64,000 nt of DNA from Paramylibacter kogurei (lineage in GTDB: Bacteria > Pseudomonadota > Alphaproteobacteria > Rhodobacterales > Rhodobacteraceae): NCBI RefSeq assembly GCF_002742285.1, contig NZ_MDGM01000009.1, positions 62,001 to 126,000 on the forward strand, given 5' to 3'. The translations under genes and the position numbers were made by a program. The notes under the pieces were generated by a model. It was not told where the DNA came from, ran no database searches, and saw only the letters and a program-made list of their open reading frames with translations. Every line of letters starts with the position of its first letter. Position 1 is the stretch's first letter. Of the stretch, positions 63,297 to 64,000 are shown one piece after another.

Positions 63297-64000
63297 TTAA
63301 ATGGATATTAACCCGCGTGCCATCGCGCTGGTCACTGCGTGGGTTGTGTTATTCGCACAAAGTTTGATGCGCGATGATTCAATATATCCGCGCAAAGTGT
63401 GTTCAGAGATTTGCAAGTTTTGCGCGATATTTGCACGGCTAAGTCCAAGACCAAGCAGTGTGAGCGTTTCAACCTCTCTTGGGGATAGGGCAACTGGATC
63501 GCCCAGATCGCGTGACAGAACCAATCGCCGCGCTGCCTCGTGAAAATAATGGCCGATCAACATCAAATCTGCACTATGGGTTTCGATAAATTTTTGCCAA
63601 GTATCATCATCGGCGCTGTGGCTGATGGAAAATAATGCAAGTTCGCCATTTGGGCCACGAATGGGGAAAGACAATCCCTGGTTCCCCACACCCATTTCGA
63701 TTGCGTCTTGCAATAATTTGCGCCCTTTGCGCGTATCCCAATCCAGCGATTTCCAATTATATGGGTTAAACTTTTTAAACGCATTGATCACAACCGGATC
63801 AATCAAATACATTTGGTTACCGCCGTAATATTCATGCCATTCAGCAGAATACGTCGCCAAGGCGAATGTTTCGCCGTGCCATTGAATGGAATGATAAATT
63901 GCGTGGTTTACTTGAAATAATGCGCGCACTTCTTTGACGCGATCAAATAATGCGTCGATCGTATCAGCACGTTCGACGCGTTGGATGAATGCCAACAAGT
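63297..64000 (-). CDS. luxR: LuxR-family autoinducer-binding regulator, 5' end beyond the window
   Basis: At least 233 residues are present, and the frame stays open to the window edge, where only a TTG could start it, so the true start probably lies outside. The autoinducer domain (about 10-150) contains WHEYYGGNQMYLIDPV with the conserved Trp/Tyr and Asp-Pro. The C-terminal LuxR HTH reads LSPREVETLTLLGLGLSRAN followed by IAQNLQISEHTL. It should sense the lactone made by the adjacent luxI product and control that gene. Confidence 0.92.
   Translation of the reverse strand, partial: LLAFIQRVERADTIDALFDRVKEVRALFQVNHAIYHSIQWHGETFALATYSAEWHEYYGGNQMYLIDPVVINAFKKFNPYNWKSLDWDTRKGRKLLQDAIEMGVGNQGLSFPIRGPNGELALFSISHSADDDTWQKFIETHSADLMLIGHYFHEAARRLVLSRDLGDPVALSPREVETLTLLGLGLSRANIAQNLQISEHTLRGYIESSRIKLCANNTTHAVTSAMARGLISI

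Overview
The window looks like a chromosome segment of a marine Roseobacter-type bacterium (Alphaproteobacteria, Rhodobacterales). The reasons are gene content and family flavour: trgA next to cysK, AcuI, a DmdC-like acyl-CoA dehydrogenase, TRAP transport genes, an SLC13/TrkA-C transporter, a luxR-luxI pair and an Irr-type iron box in front of a NifU-domain gene. No database search was run. Assignments rest on motifs, gene order and recalled families.

Layout. (1) 1-11220: AT-rich sugar region. It holds the end of a sugar permease and a GntR regulator. After these come a GbpR-like LysR regulator diverging from a chvE-gguA-gguB-gguC transport set, an IlvD/Edd-type aldonate dehydratase, a Gfo/Idh/MocA sugar dehydrogenase and a ketoglutarate-semialdehyde dehydrogenase. 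Together these read as uptake and non-phosphorylative oxidation of L-arabinose (or a similar aldose) to 2-oxoglutarate. (2) 11424-19633: genomic-island segment abutting tRNA-Ser(GGA), with a type I restriction-modification system (hsdM-hsdS-hsdR), a multi-domain tyrosine recombinase and an AlpA-like regulator. Only the tRNA-proximal end is clear; the sugar region may belong to the same island. (3) 19776-27682: one-strand run of a mechanosensitive channel, cysK, trgA, cfa, photolyase and a cysteine-desulfurase-like enzyme (tellurite, photo-oxidative and sulfur functions). (4) 27952-34342: BCCT transporter, acuI, GntR regulator, tRNA-Arg(CCG) with a small insertion bounded by a copy of its 3' end, and a DmdC-like dehydrogenase; a plausible DMSP/acrylyl-CoA module. 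(5) 34416-43200: two secreted proteins, then a GntR regulator and a Gfo/Idh/MocA enzyme diverging from an SsuD-type monooxygenase, aldo/keto reductase, flavin reductase and a complete TRAP transporter. This matches a sulfoquinovose monooxygenase (SMO) desulfonation pathway in which an oxidoreductase-fold NAD-dependent sulfoquinovosidase could replace the usual GH31 enzyme. (6) 43248-64000: Sel1 protein, di-heme MauG-like peroxidase, RTX protein, ychF, ABC exporter, trpA, lldD, a sulfotransferase-like protein, rplY-pth, a serine hydrolase, the NifU-domain gene with tsaB-rimI, an SLC13 transporter, a RecD-like helicase and a luxR-luxI quorum-sensing pair cut by the window end.

The strongest candidate for an interesting system is the 35684-43200 sulfosugar locus. 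Next come the tRNA-Ser island with its HTH/zinc-ribbon/tyrosine-recombinase protein, and the 0.55-kb tRNA-Arg insertion.
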